From assembly GCA_001281695.1 (NCBI GenBank), contig LJIE01000001.1:1254586-1318585 (forward strand): a stretch of DNA of 64,000 nucleotides, given 5' to 3'. This DNA is from a bacterium 336/3 (GTDB taxonomy: Bacteria; Bacteroidota; Bacteroidia; Cytophagales; Thermonemataceae). Made by a program: the position numbers and the translations under genes. Shown here in pieces: positions 33,881-41,957 of this stretch; the first letter of the stretch is position 1; every line of letters starts with the position of its first letter. The notes under the pieces were generated by a model, which saw only the letters and a list, made by a program, of their open reading frames with translations, did not search any database and was not told the DNA's origin.

Positions 33881-35344
33881 TTATGCTTTCAAGGGAAAAA
33901 TGACCGTAAATGTACTTCCTTTGTCAATTTTGCTTTCCAAAGAAATACTACCCTGATGCTTTTCGACAACATCTTTCACATAACTCAAACCCAAACCAAA
34001 CCCTTTTACATCATGTGTATTGCCTTGAGGTACTCTGTAAAATTTATCAAACACCATTGCCTGATTTTCTTTACTAATCCCAATACCTTTATCAGAAATT
34101 TTTATGATGATTTGATTGTTTTTGTTTTCTGTGCTAACGGCAATATCTATATTATTTTTAGAATATTTGATAGCATTGTCCAATAAATTGGAAATCACGT
34201 TGGAAATATGAAAGCTATCGCCTATAATTTGGTCGTGGGTAGCATGGAGTATTTTTGTGATATTTCCTCCATTTTTTACTTTCATTTCGTAAGCACCAAC
34301 AAGGTTTTCAATGATGCTGTGTAAATGAATATCCTCTTTCTTGAGGTCTAAACTTTTATTATCCAAAATAGCAGCCTGTAATATCTTTTCTACCTGAGAG
34401 TTTAGGCGTTTGTTTTCATCTTTAATTACTTTAACAAGCTGTTTGATTTTTTCAGGGTCTTTGAGTACCTGTTCATGTTCAATATTGGCAAGAGCAAACG
34501 AAATGGTGGCAATAGGTGTTTTGAGTTCGTGGCTTACATTATTGATGAAATCATTCTTGAGATTGGATAGTTTGTGTTGTTTTACCAAAATCTTTGAACC
34601 TAAAATAAAACAAAACAAAGCAATCGTAATGAGCAAAAGGGCTGCTAAGATGTTTGGTACAAGAGATTTTAAGATAAATTGTTTTTCTTGAGGAAAAACA
34701 ATTCTGATTTCCTCTTTTTCTGAGAATGGAATTTTATGTTTGGTCTCATTAAATGCAAGAGAATCAGAGATGTTTTTTAACAAAGAATATTTTTTGCTTT
34801 GAGTATTAAAGAAAGCTATTTTTACATCAGTATTGATATTATTTTTTTTGAGATGAGCTTTCAATAATGAATCCAAGGGGAAAACCTTTGCAATACTTAT
34901 ATCTTGCTTCTCACAATCCAAACAATACTGAATGCTTCTAAACAAATAAAACTCCTTCAAACGCTTATTATCCTTTCGGCGTGTAGTTTCTAACTCTTGT
35001 TTAAAACGCAAAAATTGCTCTTTTCTAATTTTAGGCAAAAGTGTATCAGGCTTAAAATTTAACAATGGATAGTTTTGAACTGTTTGGGCAGTCATGAAAA
35101 CAAAACTACTATCTGTATTAAAATACAAATCGTTAAAACTCTTTTTGTTTTCTGTATTAGACGTATGACTATTCCATAGAGCAAAAACTTGCTGGGCTTG
35201 TCCAACAGATTTTTTCACATCAAGATCAAAGTTCTCTTTTGCTCGTTGATATTGTTTCCCCAAAGTTCCTACTTGTAACCCAAAAATAAGACCAGCAGGA
35301 AGAGCCAGTAAATAAATAATGATATGGTAAACTGATTTTTTCAT
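33881..35344 (-). CDS. Sensor histidine kinase
   Basis: A 487-residue membrane histidine kinase: one N-terminal transmembrane segment, a roughly 200-residue periplasmic domain with two cysteines (CLDC), a second transmembrane helix near 237-259, then the H-box FINNVSHELKTPIATI, the N-box HISNVISNLLDNAIKYS, G1 DKGIGIS and G2 GLGLSY. This is the Bacteroidota RprX-like build. The signal is unknown. Transcribed divergently from the lipocalin-like genes. Confidence 0.94.
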   Translation of the reverse strand: MKKSVYHIIIYLLALPAGLIFGLQVGTLGKQYQRAKENFDLDVKKSVGQAQQVFALWNSHTSNTENKKSFNDLYFNTDSSFVFMTAQTVQNYPLLNFKPDTLLPKIRKEQFLRFKQELETTRRKDNKRLKEFYLFRSIQYCLDCEKQDISIAKVFPLDSLLKAHLKKNNINTDVKIAFFNTQSKKYSLLKNISDSLAFNETKHKIPFSEKEEIRIVFPQEKQFILKSLVPNILAALLLITIALFCFILGSKILVKQHKLSNLKNDFINNVSHELKTPIATISFALANIEHEQVLKDPEKIKQLVKVIKDENKRLNSQVEKILQAAILDNKSLDLKKEDIHLHSIIENLVGAYEMKVKNGGNITKILHATHDQIIGDSFHISNVISNLLDNAIKYSKNNIDIAVSTENKNNQIIIKISDKGIGISKENQAMVFDKFYRVPQGNTHDVKGFGLGLSYVKDVVEKHQGSISLESKIDKGSTFTVIFPLKA

Positions 35345-35405
35345 GAAGTAAAGATAAAAATTGCTTGTAAAAGAGCCTAATATCTTATGGTTCTGATAAG
35401 TAATT

Positions 35406-35512
35406 TTAAGTTTTTATTAAGTTTTGAAAAACATCCAAAATGCTTATAATCATATATTTATATTGAATGTTGTAAGAATTTTTATAAAAACGATACCTTT
35501 TTTTTAAGTTTT
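35406..35512. promoter_or_regulatory. Direct repeats TTAAGTTTT (OmpR-type operator candidate)
   Basis: TTAAGTTTT occurs at 35406-35414, 35417-35425 (11-base spacing, one helical turn) and again at 35504-35512, in the 251-base region between the histidine kinase and the divergent secreted-protein genes. Two head-to-tail copies at 11 bases is the usual geometry for an OmpR/PhoB-type dimer. The regulator is encoded next door. Nothing else was recognised in the region; a promoter on either strand is not clear. Confidence 0.45.
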
Positions 35513-35595
35513 CCTTGAAAGTCATTTAAGGCTTCATTCATAAAGATTCTGAATGGAATCCAGTTATTTTGAAACAGAATCTAAACAGAAATCTT

Positions 35596-36060
35596 ATGAA
35601 ACTCAAGAAAAACTTATTCGTTGTAATACTAACTGTCGTAGTATTTTTTGTAGGTAGTCCAATTGTTAAAGGACAAAATGCCCAGAAGAATGTACAAGCT
35701 AACATTGTGGGTAAATGGAAGATTGATAAAAGTAGCATAGCTGGGTTAGTAGATGATATCATTGAAAAGACAAGAAAACAAGATGCTACACAAGCAGATG
35801 CACTATCTCAACAAAGAGAATTAGTTGAGCAAACAGTAGGTGAGAGTTTAGTAGAATATAAAGCAGATAATATATACACTATTGATATACCTGGAAGACC
35901 ACAAGCTACTGGCAAATGGAAAATTAGTGATGATGGTAAAAAAATAATACGCACAGACAATGCAGGAAAGGAAATTATTAATGAGGTTGTAGAAAGTACA
36001 AAAACAAAATTAGTGGTGATTAATACTGATAAAAGGAAAGTTATCTACAATCTACAATAA
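35596..36060 (+). CDS. Secreted lipocalin-like protein, paralogue 1
   Basis: A 154-residue protein from the ATG at 35596; an upstream in-frame ATG at 35569 is less likely. A signal peptide (KLKKNLFVVILTVVVFFVGSPIVKGQ) is followed by a single domain: IVGKWKIDKS, a helical DDIIEKTRKQ segment, VEYKADNIYTIDIP, GKWKISDDGKKIIRTD and an alternating-hydrophobic tail. This is a small lipocalin-like beta-sheet plan. The same domain follows in the next gene and at the end of the subtilase at 38329. Export is likely; ligand unknown. Confidence 0.8.
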   Translation: MKLKKNLFVVILTVVVFFVGSPIVKGQNAQKNVQANIVGKWKIDKSSIAGLVDDIIEKTRKQDATQADALSQQRELVEQTVGESLVEYKADNIYTIDIPGRPQATGKWKISDDGKKIIRTDNAGKEIINEVVESTKTKLVVINTDKRKVIYNLQ

Positions 36061-36081
36061 CCATATCTAAATATAGGTTTT

Positions 36082-36543
36082 ATGAAACTTAAAAAAATAT
36101 TATTCTTCTTCATCCTACTCATTATAGGTTTTTTTGTAGGAGCCATGATTGCCAAAGCCCAAAATACTCAAAAAATCCATAAACCGACTATTGTAGGTAA
36201 ATGGATAGTAGATAAAAGTGTTTTGCCTGAAATGGTGGATGAAATCATTGCCGAAGTAAAGAAGCAAGATACTCAACAAGCTGAACAATTAGCTTCTCAA
36301 AGAGAATTTCTTGAGCAAATGCTTCTAGATGTAGTTTTGGAATACAAGGCAGATTATACATTCTACATCGATGTTCCTAACAACCCTCAGTCAGGTACTT
36401 GGAAAATCAGTGAAGATGGTAAGAAAATCATCAGGAAAGATATACAAGGTAAAGAAAGTATTAGTGAAATCGTAGAATTAACAACTAAAAAAATGGTTGT
36501 AATGAACGAAGAAAAAAAGAAACGCATTTATAACGCACTATAA
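36082..36543 (+). CDS. Secreted lipocalin-like protein, paralogue 2
   Basis: A 153-residue protein with a hydrophobic signal (KLKKILFFFILLIIGFFVGAMIAKAQ). It aligns across its length with the preceding gene: IVGKWIVDKS, VDEIIAEVKKQDTQQAEQLASQREFLEQ, LEYKADYTFYIDVP, GTWKISEDGKKIIRKD and a final KKRIYNAL. Tandem duplication is evident. It lies 21 bases after paralogue 1 and 2 bases before the next small membrane protein gene. Confidence 0.8.
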   Translation: MKLKKILFFFILLIIGFFVGAMIAKAQNTQKIHKPTIVGKWIVDKSVLPEMVDEIIAEVKKQDTQQAEQLASQREFLEQMLLDVVLEYKADYTFYIDVPNNPQSGTWKISEDGKKIIRKDIQGKESISEIVELTTKKMVVMNEEKKKRIYNAL

Positions 36544-36545
36544 CT

Positions 36546-36752
36546 ATGAAATGGAAATTTTCTAAACCCCACCCAGCAGAAGTAGGTGCAGGCATAGGTT
36601 TAATGGTAGTTTGTATTACAGCCATGATTCTTGATAAATCCTTAGTACCTTTTGCTTTGATGTTCAATTCATTTGGATTATTACTTGCAACGGGCGTTTT
36701 CTCAGAAAATAAAAACGTTAAAAAATGTAAAACAAAAACCTATGAAAAATAA
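36546..36752 (+). CDS. Small two-helix membrane protein
   Basis: A 68-residue protein with two hydrophobic segments (EVGAGIGLMVVCITAMIL and VPFALMFNSFGLLLATGVF) and a lysine-rich end. It begins 2 bases after the lipocalin-like gene and overlaps the next gene by 11 bases, which supports it being a real gene in the transcript. No family is recognised. Confidence 0.6.
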   Translation: MKWKFSKPHPAEVGAGIGLMVVCITAMILDKSLVPFALMFNSFGLLLATGVFSENKNVKKCKTKTYEK

Positions 36753-37794
36753 ACTGATTGTACTTTTTTCGTTGCTAATCAGCATTACAAATGCTCAAAC
36801 TTGGCAAAAATTAACAACAGAACCTTATGCAGGAAAGCAAGATGATATTTGTTTTATTGATGAAAACAAAGGCTGGTATATCAATGGTTATGGAAAAATT
36901 TATAAAACCAGTGATGGAGGTAAAAATTGGGAGAAACAAATTGAGAAAAAGGGTACATTCTTTCGTTGTGTGGCTTTTTTGGATAGTCTCAAAGGCTTTG
37001 CAGGTACAGTAGGTACAGACTATTTCCCGAATGTAACAGACACCATTCCCCTCTACAAAACGAAAGATGGTGGTAAAACATGGGAGCCTGTGGTTTATAA
37101 AGGAGCTTATGTAAAAGGTTTGTGTGCTATTGATATTGTAAAAGAGCAATATATCAATCATGGAAAAATAGACTATAAATACCATATCTATGCTGTGGGG
37201 CGTGTAGGTAGCCCTGCCATGATGATGGTTTCGCATGATAATGGCGAAACTTTTGAGTCTTCAAGCTTAGATGCAAATGCCAAAATGCTTTTCGATATCA
37301 AAATGTTTAATAAAAAAGAGGGCTTTGCTTGTGCAACTACTGATGCCGACATAGCTAAATCCAATGCTCTTATTTTGCAAACCAAAGATGGAGGTAAAAC
37401 TTGGAAAAAAGTTTACCAATCTGATAGACCCTACGAAACAACTTGGAAAGCATCGTTTCCAAGCCAAAAAGTAGGCTATGTAACTATTCAGAGCTATAAT
37501 CCAGATACAACCGTCAAACAACAAAGAATTGCAAAAACCATAGATGGCGGAAAAACTTGGAAAGAAATTAATCTTTGTCAAGACTCAAAAGCTCGTGAAT
37601 TTGGAATAGGCTTTTTAGATGAAAATACAGGCTATGTAGGAACCGTAAGAAGTGGCTATAAAACCACAGATGGAGGCAAAAATTGGGAAAAGATAGATTT
37701 AGGAATGGCTTGTAACAAAATTAGAATATATAAAGAAAAAGATAAAACCTATGGTTATGCTATTGGGGTGAATGTTTTCAAATTAATATATTAA
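36742..37794 (+). CDS. Secreted Ycf48-like beta-propeller (Asp-box) protein
   Basis: A 350-residue protein from the ATG at 36742 with a short signal peptide (KLIVLFSLLISITNAQ). Six Asp-box-like repeats are visible (YKTSDGGKNWE, YKTKDGGKTWE, VSHDNGETFE, LQTKDGGKTWK, AKTIDGGKTWK, YKTTDGGKNWE), as in BNR/Asp-box sialidase and photosystem-II stability factor Ycf48-type propellers. In Bacteroidota these often sit on the cell surface and bind partners; no sialidase catalytic residues were assigned. Overlaps the small upstream gene by 11 bases. Confidence 0.85.
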   Translation: MKNKLIVLFSLLISITNAQTWQKLTTEPYAGKQDDICFIDENKGWYINGYGKIYKTSDGGKNWEKQIEKKGTFFRCVAFLDSLKGFAGTVGTDYFPNVTDTIPLYKTKDGGKTWEPVVYKGAYVKGLCAIDIVKEQYINHGKIDYKYHIYAVGRVGSPAMMMVSHDNGETFESSSLDANAKMLFDIKMFNKKEGFACATTDADIAKSNALILQTKDGGKTWKKVYQSDRPYETTWKASFPSQKVGYVTIQSYNPDTTVKQQRIAKTIDGGKTWKEINLCQDSKAREFGIGFLDENTGYVGTVRSGYKTTDGGKNWEKIDLGMACNKIRIYKEKDKTYGYAIGVNVFKLIY

Positions 37795-37814
37795 CCTTTA
37801 AAACAGCTAAAATT

Positions 37815-38309
37815 ATGGAACTCTCAAAAAAATGGGAAAAATTAAAAAATAATGAATATGTCTTTAGAGTAAATGACTTAACAAAAGGGATATTGACTCT
37901 TGAGTGGAGTGGCTTACAAAACATAGCCAATGCTGTGATCAATAATGAAATATATGTGATTAGGAGGAAAGGTTTTTGGAAAAATAAAATCCAAATAGAA
38001 AATAACAATGGAAGAGTTGTTTTGGAGGTAGATGTTGAAAAATGGTATTCTAATGATTGGATAGTTGATTATGAAGGCAGAAAGTATCGTTTAGAAATCC
38101 GTAATAACCCATTGGCTGAGTATGTCATTTTTGAAGGTGAGCAAGAACTTATTGCTTATGGATTGCATACACAAAATAATCAAATAAGTACAAAAATAAC
38201 AACTCAAAGAGAAGTACCCATTTTATTCGATTTTCTGCTCTTCTATCTATTTCATTCTATTTCTACTGAAAGTGGTGCAGATACTACATTTTTAACCATG
38301 ATTGCATAA
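37815..38309 (+). CDS. Tubby/LURP-one-like protein of unknown function
   Basis: A 164-residue protein without signal peptide. The middle reads YVIRRKGFWKNKIQIENNNGRVVLEVDVEKWYSNDWIVDYEGRKYRLEIRNNPLAEYVIFE, a beta-rich plan resembling tubby/LURP-one-type barrels (a G-F-W-x-N/K stretch, an LEVxxxKW strand, then YRLEIRNNPLAEYVI). Identity is tentative. It has a hydrophobic stretch near the C-terminus (ILFDFLLFYLF). It lies between the propeller and the subtilase, 20 bases after the former. Confidence 0.5.
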   Translation: MELSKKWEKLKNNEYVFRVNDLTKGILTLEWSGLQNIANAVINNEIYVIRRKGFWKNKIQIENNNGRVVLEVDVEKWYSNDWIVDYEGRKYRLEIRNNPLAEYVIFEGEQELIAYGLHTQNNQISTKITTQREVPILFDFLLFYLFHSISTESGADTTFLTMIA

Positions 38310-38328
38310 TTTTAACCATCTAGATTAT

Positions 38329-40560
38329 ATGAAAAAAGTTTTTAAAATAACCAGCCTTATTTTGTTTTTTGTTGGTAATCAGTGGCTGATGGCTCAAAAA
38401 ATAAAAATCACAAAAGCAGATGACCTGCCTCGTCGATCAATAACGCTTAAGGGCAAAGCAACCGAAATTGTCAATGATGTAGCCCAACTCAATACACTTA
38501 ACAATGCTTTTATCAAAAATCTTGAAGGAGATTTAGAAAAATACGAAATTACAGATAAAGCTACATTGAAGGCATACTATCAAACCATTATGATGGGCTA
38601 TGTTTTCAAAAAAGATTATGACAAAGCCCTTACCTTTATACCCAAAATACAAGATTTGGAAGATAAGAAATCTGAAAAACTGACAACAGGGTTGTTTTTA
38701 CAGGCTTATGCAAAAACATTAAAACAAAATTCAGACAAAAAATCTGAAGCATTTAAACAAACGTTTTCTAAAGAATACGCAACTCTTTGGAAAAACTTGC
38801 CTTACAACGAAATCAAAAATGAGTTGGAATCTGCAAGAGGAAGCTTGAGTATTTTTAATCCAAATTTAATTACTTCCAGTTTAGAAAGTCAAATTCAGCC
38901 TTTTTTAGACAATAATAAAAATGTAGTACCTGAAAGCGTTGTATCAAGTTTTACAGGAATTCGTTTTGTCTTGGACGAAAGAGCTGCTCTTGTTCCTGAA
39001 ATGCTCAAGGTTTTGAATGAAATTTATGAAAAGAATAAAGTAAATGAAGTTAAAAAAGACATTTGGTCAGAACGTGATGTGACTTTAAGCACATCAGAAA
39101 AAGGTACATCGGTAGTAGTAGCTGTTTGGGATAGTGGCGTAGATGTCAATATTTTTCCAAAAAACGTTGTTTATCAAGATAAAAAAGGTAAAAATGGTGT
39201 AGGATATAGCTTGATAGAATATAAAAATGATGGTTTGTTGCTTGAAAACCCACAAGGAAAAATCAAAACAGATATTAAACGTTTACAACTGCTTACAAAA
39301 GGCTTCATGGACTTACAAGCAGGTATAGAAAGTCCTGAGGTAACAGAAGTTCGTAAAACCATGGCTAATTTAAAACCTGATCAAGTGAAAGATTTTCAAG
39401 AAGAATTGGGTTTTTATGGAAACTATGCACATGGAACGCATGTGGCAGGTATAACCATCAAAGACAATCCTTTTGCTCGTTTGCTGACTGCTCGTATGGG
39501 TTGGGACTATAAAACTTTGCCTCCTCCACATACCTTGGCTCATGCGAAATTTCAAGCAAATATGTATAAAGAGGTCATCAAATACTTCAAAGAAAATAAT
39601 GTAAAAGTGGTGAATATGAGTTGGAGATATGGAGTATCTGCTTATGAAGGAATTCTTTCTTTGAATGGAGTAGGAAAGAATGATGAAGAACGTAAGAAAA
39701 TGGCAAGAGAAATGTTTGAAATAGAGAAAAAAGCTTTGTACGAAGCATTTAAATCAGCTCCCGAAATCTTATTTATTTGTGGCTCTGGTAACGAAAACAA
39801 CGATGCAGGCTTTGAAGAATACATTCCTGCTTCATTTCAAGGGCTTCCTAACCTGATAACCATAGGAGCTGTGGATAATGAAGGTAAAAAGACATCTTTT
39901 ACTACAGAAGGAAAAAGCGTTAGATTCTATGCCAATGGTTTTGAAGTGGAAAGTTTTGTGCCTGGTGGCGATAAAGTAAAGTTCTCAGGAACATCTATGG
40001 CTTCGCCCAATGTGGCAAATCTTGCAGCAAAAATATTAGCCTTAAAACCTTCTCTAAGCCCTAAAGAAGTGATAGACTTGATTGAAAAAGGTTCTGATAA
40101 TCTTCCTGAAAATCCATCTTTAAGACTTATCAATCCTAAAAAAACAATAGAAATACTGATAGGAAGCCCAAGAACTACAACCACCAATAATGTTACTCAG
40201 TTACTTCTAAAAAAATGGAAGCCTGATACCCAAACAGCAAATTTAATGGTGGAAGACTATATCAATGAACTCAAAAAACAAAATGCAGAACAAGCAAAAC
40301 AAGTAGAAGGACAAAAAGCAATGCTTGTACAGGTTTTTTCACAAGTGAATTTGGAATACAAAGCTGATGGTTCTCTTGTTGTAACGATACCTAGTAGTCC
40401 AGCTCAAACAGGCTCTTGGAAACTTTCAGAAAATAATAAAAAATTGACAACCAATACAGCAGGGCAAGAAGATTATGAAATGATAGAAGAAATCACAAAA
40501 GATAAGATGGTAACAACTACCTCCAAAGGTAAAAAGTATGTGTATCTGTTAGCCAACTAA
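38329..40560 (+). CDS. Secreted subtilase (S8) with C-terminal lipocalin-like domain
   Basis: A 743-residue secreted protease from the ATG at 38329; an earlier ATG at 38302 is rejected. A signal peptide ends near NQWLMAQ. The catalytic triad is Asp in VVAVWDSGVDV, His in YAHGTHVAGI and Ser in SGTSMASPNVANLAA, with an oxyanion Asn in CGSGNENN. The last about 118 residues (LLLKKWKPDTQ... LEYKADGSLVVTIP... GSWKLSENNKK...) align with the two lipocalin-like proteins upstream. The usual T9SS C-terminal pattern (YPNP) is absent. A protease tagged with the same binding domain as its neighbours suggests a shared ligand; inference. Confidence 0.9.
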   Translation: MKKVFKITSLILFFVGNQWLMAQKIKITKADDLPRRSITLKGKATEIVNDVAQLNTLNNAFIKNLEGDLEKYEITDKATLKAYYQTIMMGYVFKKDYDKALTFIPKIQDLEDKKSEKLTTGLFLQAYAKTLKQNSDKKSEAFKQTFSKEYATLWKNLPYNEIKNELESARGSLSIFNPNLITSSLESQIQPFLDNNKNVVPESVVSSFTGIRFVLDERAALVPEMLKVLNEIYEKNKVNEVKKDIWSERDVTLSTSEKGTSVVVAVWDSGVDVNIFPKNVVYQDKKGKNGVGYSLIEYKNDGLLLENPQGKIKTDIKRLQLLTKGFMDLQAGIESPEVTEVRKTMANLKPDQVKDFQEELGFYGNYAHGTHVAGITIKDNPFARLLTARMGWDYKTLPPPHTLAHAKFQANMYKEVIKYFKENNVKVVNMSWRYGVSAYEGILSLNGVGKNDEERKKMAREMFEIEKKALYEAFKSAPEILFICGSGNENNDAGFEEYIPASFQGLPNLITIGAVDNEGKKTSFTTEGKSVRFYANGFEVESFVPGGDKVKFSGTSMASPNVANLAAKILALKPSLSPKEVIDLIEKGSDNLPENPSLRLINPKKTIEILIGSPRTTTTNNVTQLLLKKWKPDTQTANLMVEDYINELKKQNAEQAKQVEGQKAMLVQVFSQVNLEYKADGSLVVTIPSSPAQTGSWKLSENNKKLTTNTAGQEDYEMIEEITKDKMVTTTSKGKKYVYLLAN

Positions 40561-40605
40561 AGCACCATATTTAGCAAGCATAAAAAGACTTAAAAATATA
40601 AAAAC

Positions 40606-41115
40606 ATGATACGATTTACTTTCATTTTCGCAATTTTGTTGTTCTCTCAATCATTGTTTGGTCAAAAACAAACAACAAATGATAAACAGGAAATACAAAA
40701 TGTATTAAACATCTTTATGGAGTGTCTCACAAAAAAAGACAGTACTAAATTTTATTCTTTATTTTATAATGAACCTGTAACTTGGGTTGGTATTTTTAAA
40801 GAAAAAACACAACAAGCCATACTAAAACAGAATAGTAAGACTCCAACTCATTTTATAAGTACTTACAAAGAGTTTTTTCGTGGAATTCTTCGCTTTACAT
40901 CTTGTGAAGAAAAATTCTATAATGTAGAAATTATTGAAGATGGGAGAATTGCTTCTGTAACTTTTGATTATAGTTTTTGGGGAAACAAACAAAAACTAAA
41001 TTGGGGTAAAGAAAGCTGGGGGCTTGTCAAAATTAATGAACAATGGAAAATAACAAGTGTGATTTTTTCTATGGATTATGAAAATATTAATCCTGAGCCA
41101 AGTACAAAAAAATAG
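40606..41115 (+). CDS. Secreted NTF2/SnoaL-like protein
   Basis: A 169-residue protein with a signal peptide (IRFTFIFAILLFSQSLFGQ). The domain reads EIQNVLNIFMECLTKKDSTKFYSLFY followed by a beta-rich half (SVTFDYSFWGNKQKLNWGKESWGLVKINEQWKITSVIFSMD). This is the cone-shaped alpha+beta plan of NTF2-like proteins (SnoaL, DUF4440 type), many of which are non-enzymatic or steroid/lipid-pocket proteins. It ends 68 bases before a terminator hairpin at 41183. Confidence 0.8.
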   Translation: MIRFTFIFAILLFSQSLFGQKQTTNDKQEIQNVLNIFMECLTKKDSTKFYSLFYNEPVTWVGIFKEKTQQAILKQNSKTPTHFISTYKEFFRGILRFTSCEEKFYNVEIIEDGRIASVTFDYSFWGNKQKLNWGKESWGLVKINEQWKITSVIFSMDYENINPEPSTKK

Positions 41116-41182
41116 AAGCTTTTATAAATATTTTATTTGTGAAAGTGATATACAGAACTTAAATATACACTACGTTTTCTGA

Positions 41183-41209
41183 TAGCCAAAACTTAATAAG
41201 TTTTGGCTA
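41183..41209 (+). terminator. Terminator after the NTF2-like gene
   Basis: A 12-bp perfect stem (TAGCCAAAACTT at 41183-41194 with its complement at 41198-41209, 3-base loop) followed by a TATATTTTTG run, closing the first half of this secreted-protein group. Confidence 0.85.
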
Positions 41210-41248
41210 TATTTTTGTGGTAAATTCAAATCAAAAACCAATAATTTT

Positions 41249-41953
41249 ATGAAAAAATATTTTATTTTAGCATTATTAGGTATCAGTAGTATTTGTAAAG
41301 GGCAAAATATGAGTAGTTGTTACACAGAAGACACTTTTGAAATGGCATATCATTATGTGCAATGGAAGAAACAAACAGCTAAAAAACTAAGTGAAAATAA
41401 TAAAGTTCTTTTGGAAGATGGTTATGAATTGGAGGCTTTGGAACAAGATGGAACGCCCAAAATCGTTTTTTCCAAGAAAAATTACAGTTATTTTTTTGTA
41501 AGCAACCCAAAAGGAATAACACCTCTTACAAAGTCTGCTAACGATTTGAAAAAATATGAAGAGAAATTCTGTAAATTAGTAGAAATTGCAAAATTTAAGA
41601 ATCTACCTAAAAATTATTCTTACATCTATGCAGATGGCTCTGCAAATATATGGCTCATTTCAGATAAAACCATAGAATACAAGCCTGTAACCAAAGAAAT
41701 GAGTTCTTCGGGAATGTATGATGGTGGAAAGCCTTTCAAAAAGGAGATAACAGAAGCTCAATACAAAGAAATACAAGTATTACTAAAAAAAGGCTTACAA
41801 AATACTGCTATTCATGCAGAAAGCAGAAATAAAGGAACAGGAGTGATAGAAGAGGGTGTTACGCCTACAGTAATGGTAGCAAGCAAAATCTTACAAATGA
41901 ATGCAGAAGAGAAAAAAGCCGTTGAAACATGGCTCAATGCTCAAAAACCATAA
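41249..41953 (+). CDS. Secreted protein of unknown function
   Basis: A 234-residue protein with a signal peptide (KYFILALLGISSICKGQ). No known domain is recognised. Charged helices alternate with strands; a KPVTKEMSSSGMYDGGKPFKKEITEAQYKEIQVLLKKGL segment lies in the second half. It follows a terminator, has its own 5' region of about 40 bases, and is separated by 4 bases from the next gene, so the two are probably co-transcribed. Confidence 0.65.
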   Translation: MKKYFILALLGISSICKGQNMSSCYTEDTFEMAYHYVQWKKQTAKKLSENNKVLLEDGYELEALEQDGTPKIVFSKKNYSYFFVSNPKGITPLTKSANDLKKYEEKFCKLVEIAKFKNLPKNYSYIYADGSANIWLISDKTIEYKPVTKEMSSSGMYDGGKPFKKEITEAQYKEIQVLLKKGLQNTAIHAESRNKGTGVIEEGVTPTVMVASKILQMNAEEKKAVETWLNAQKP

Positions 41954-41957
41954 AATT

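Noticed and set aside
36546-36752. Treating the 68-residue frame as a shadow of the propeller gene
   Set aside because: Tight spacing after the lipocalin-like gene and two clear membrane helices favour a real gene, kept at moderate confidence.
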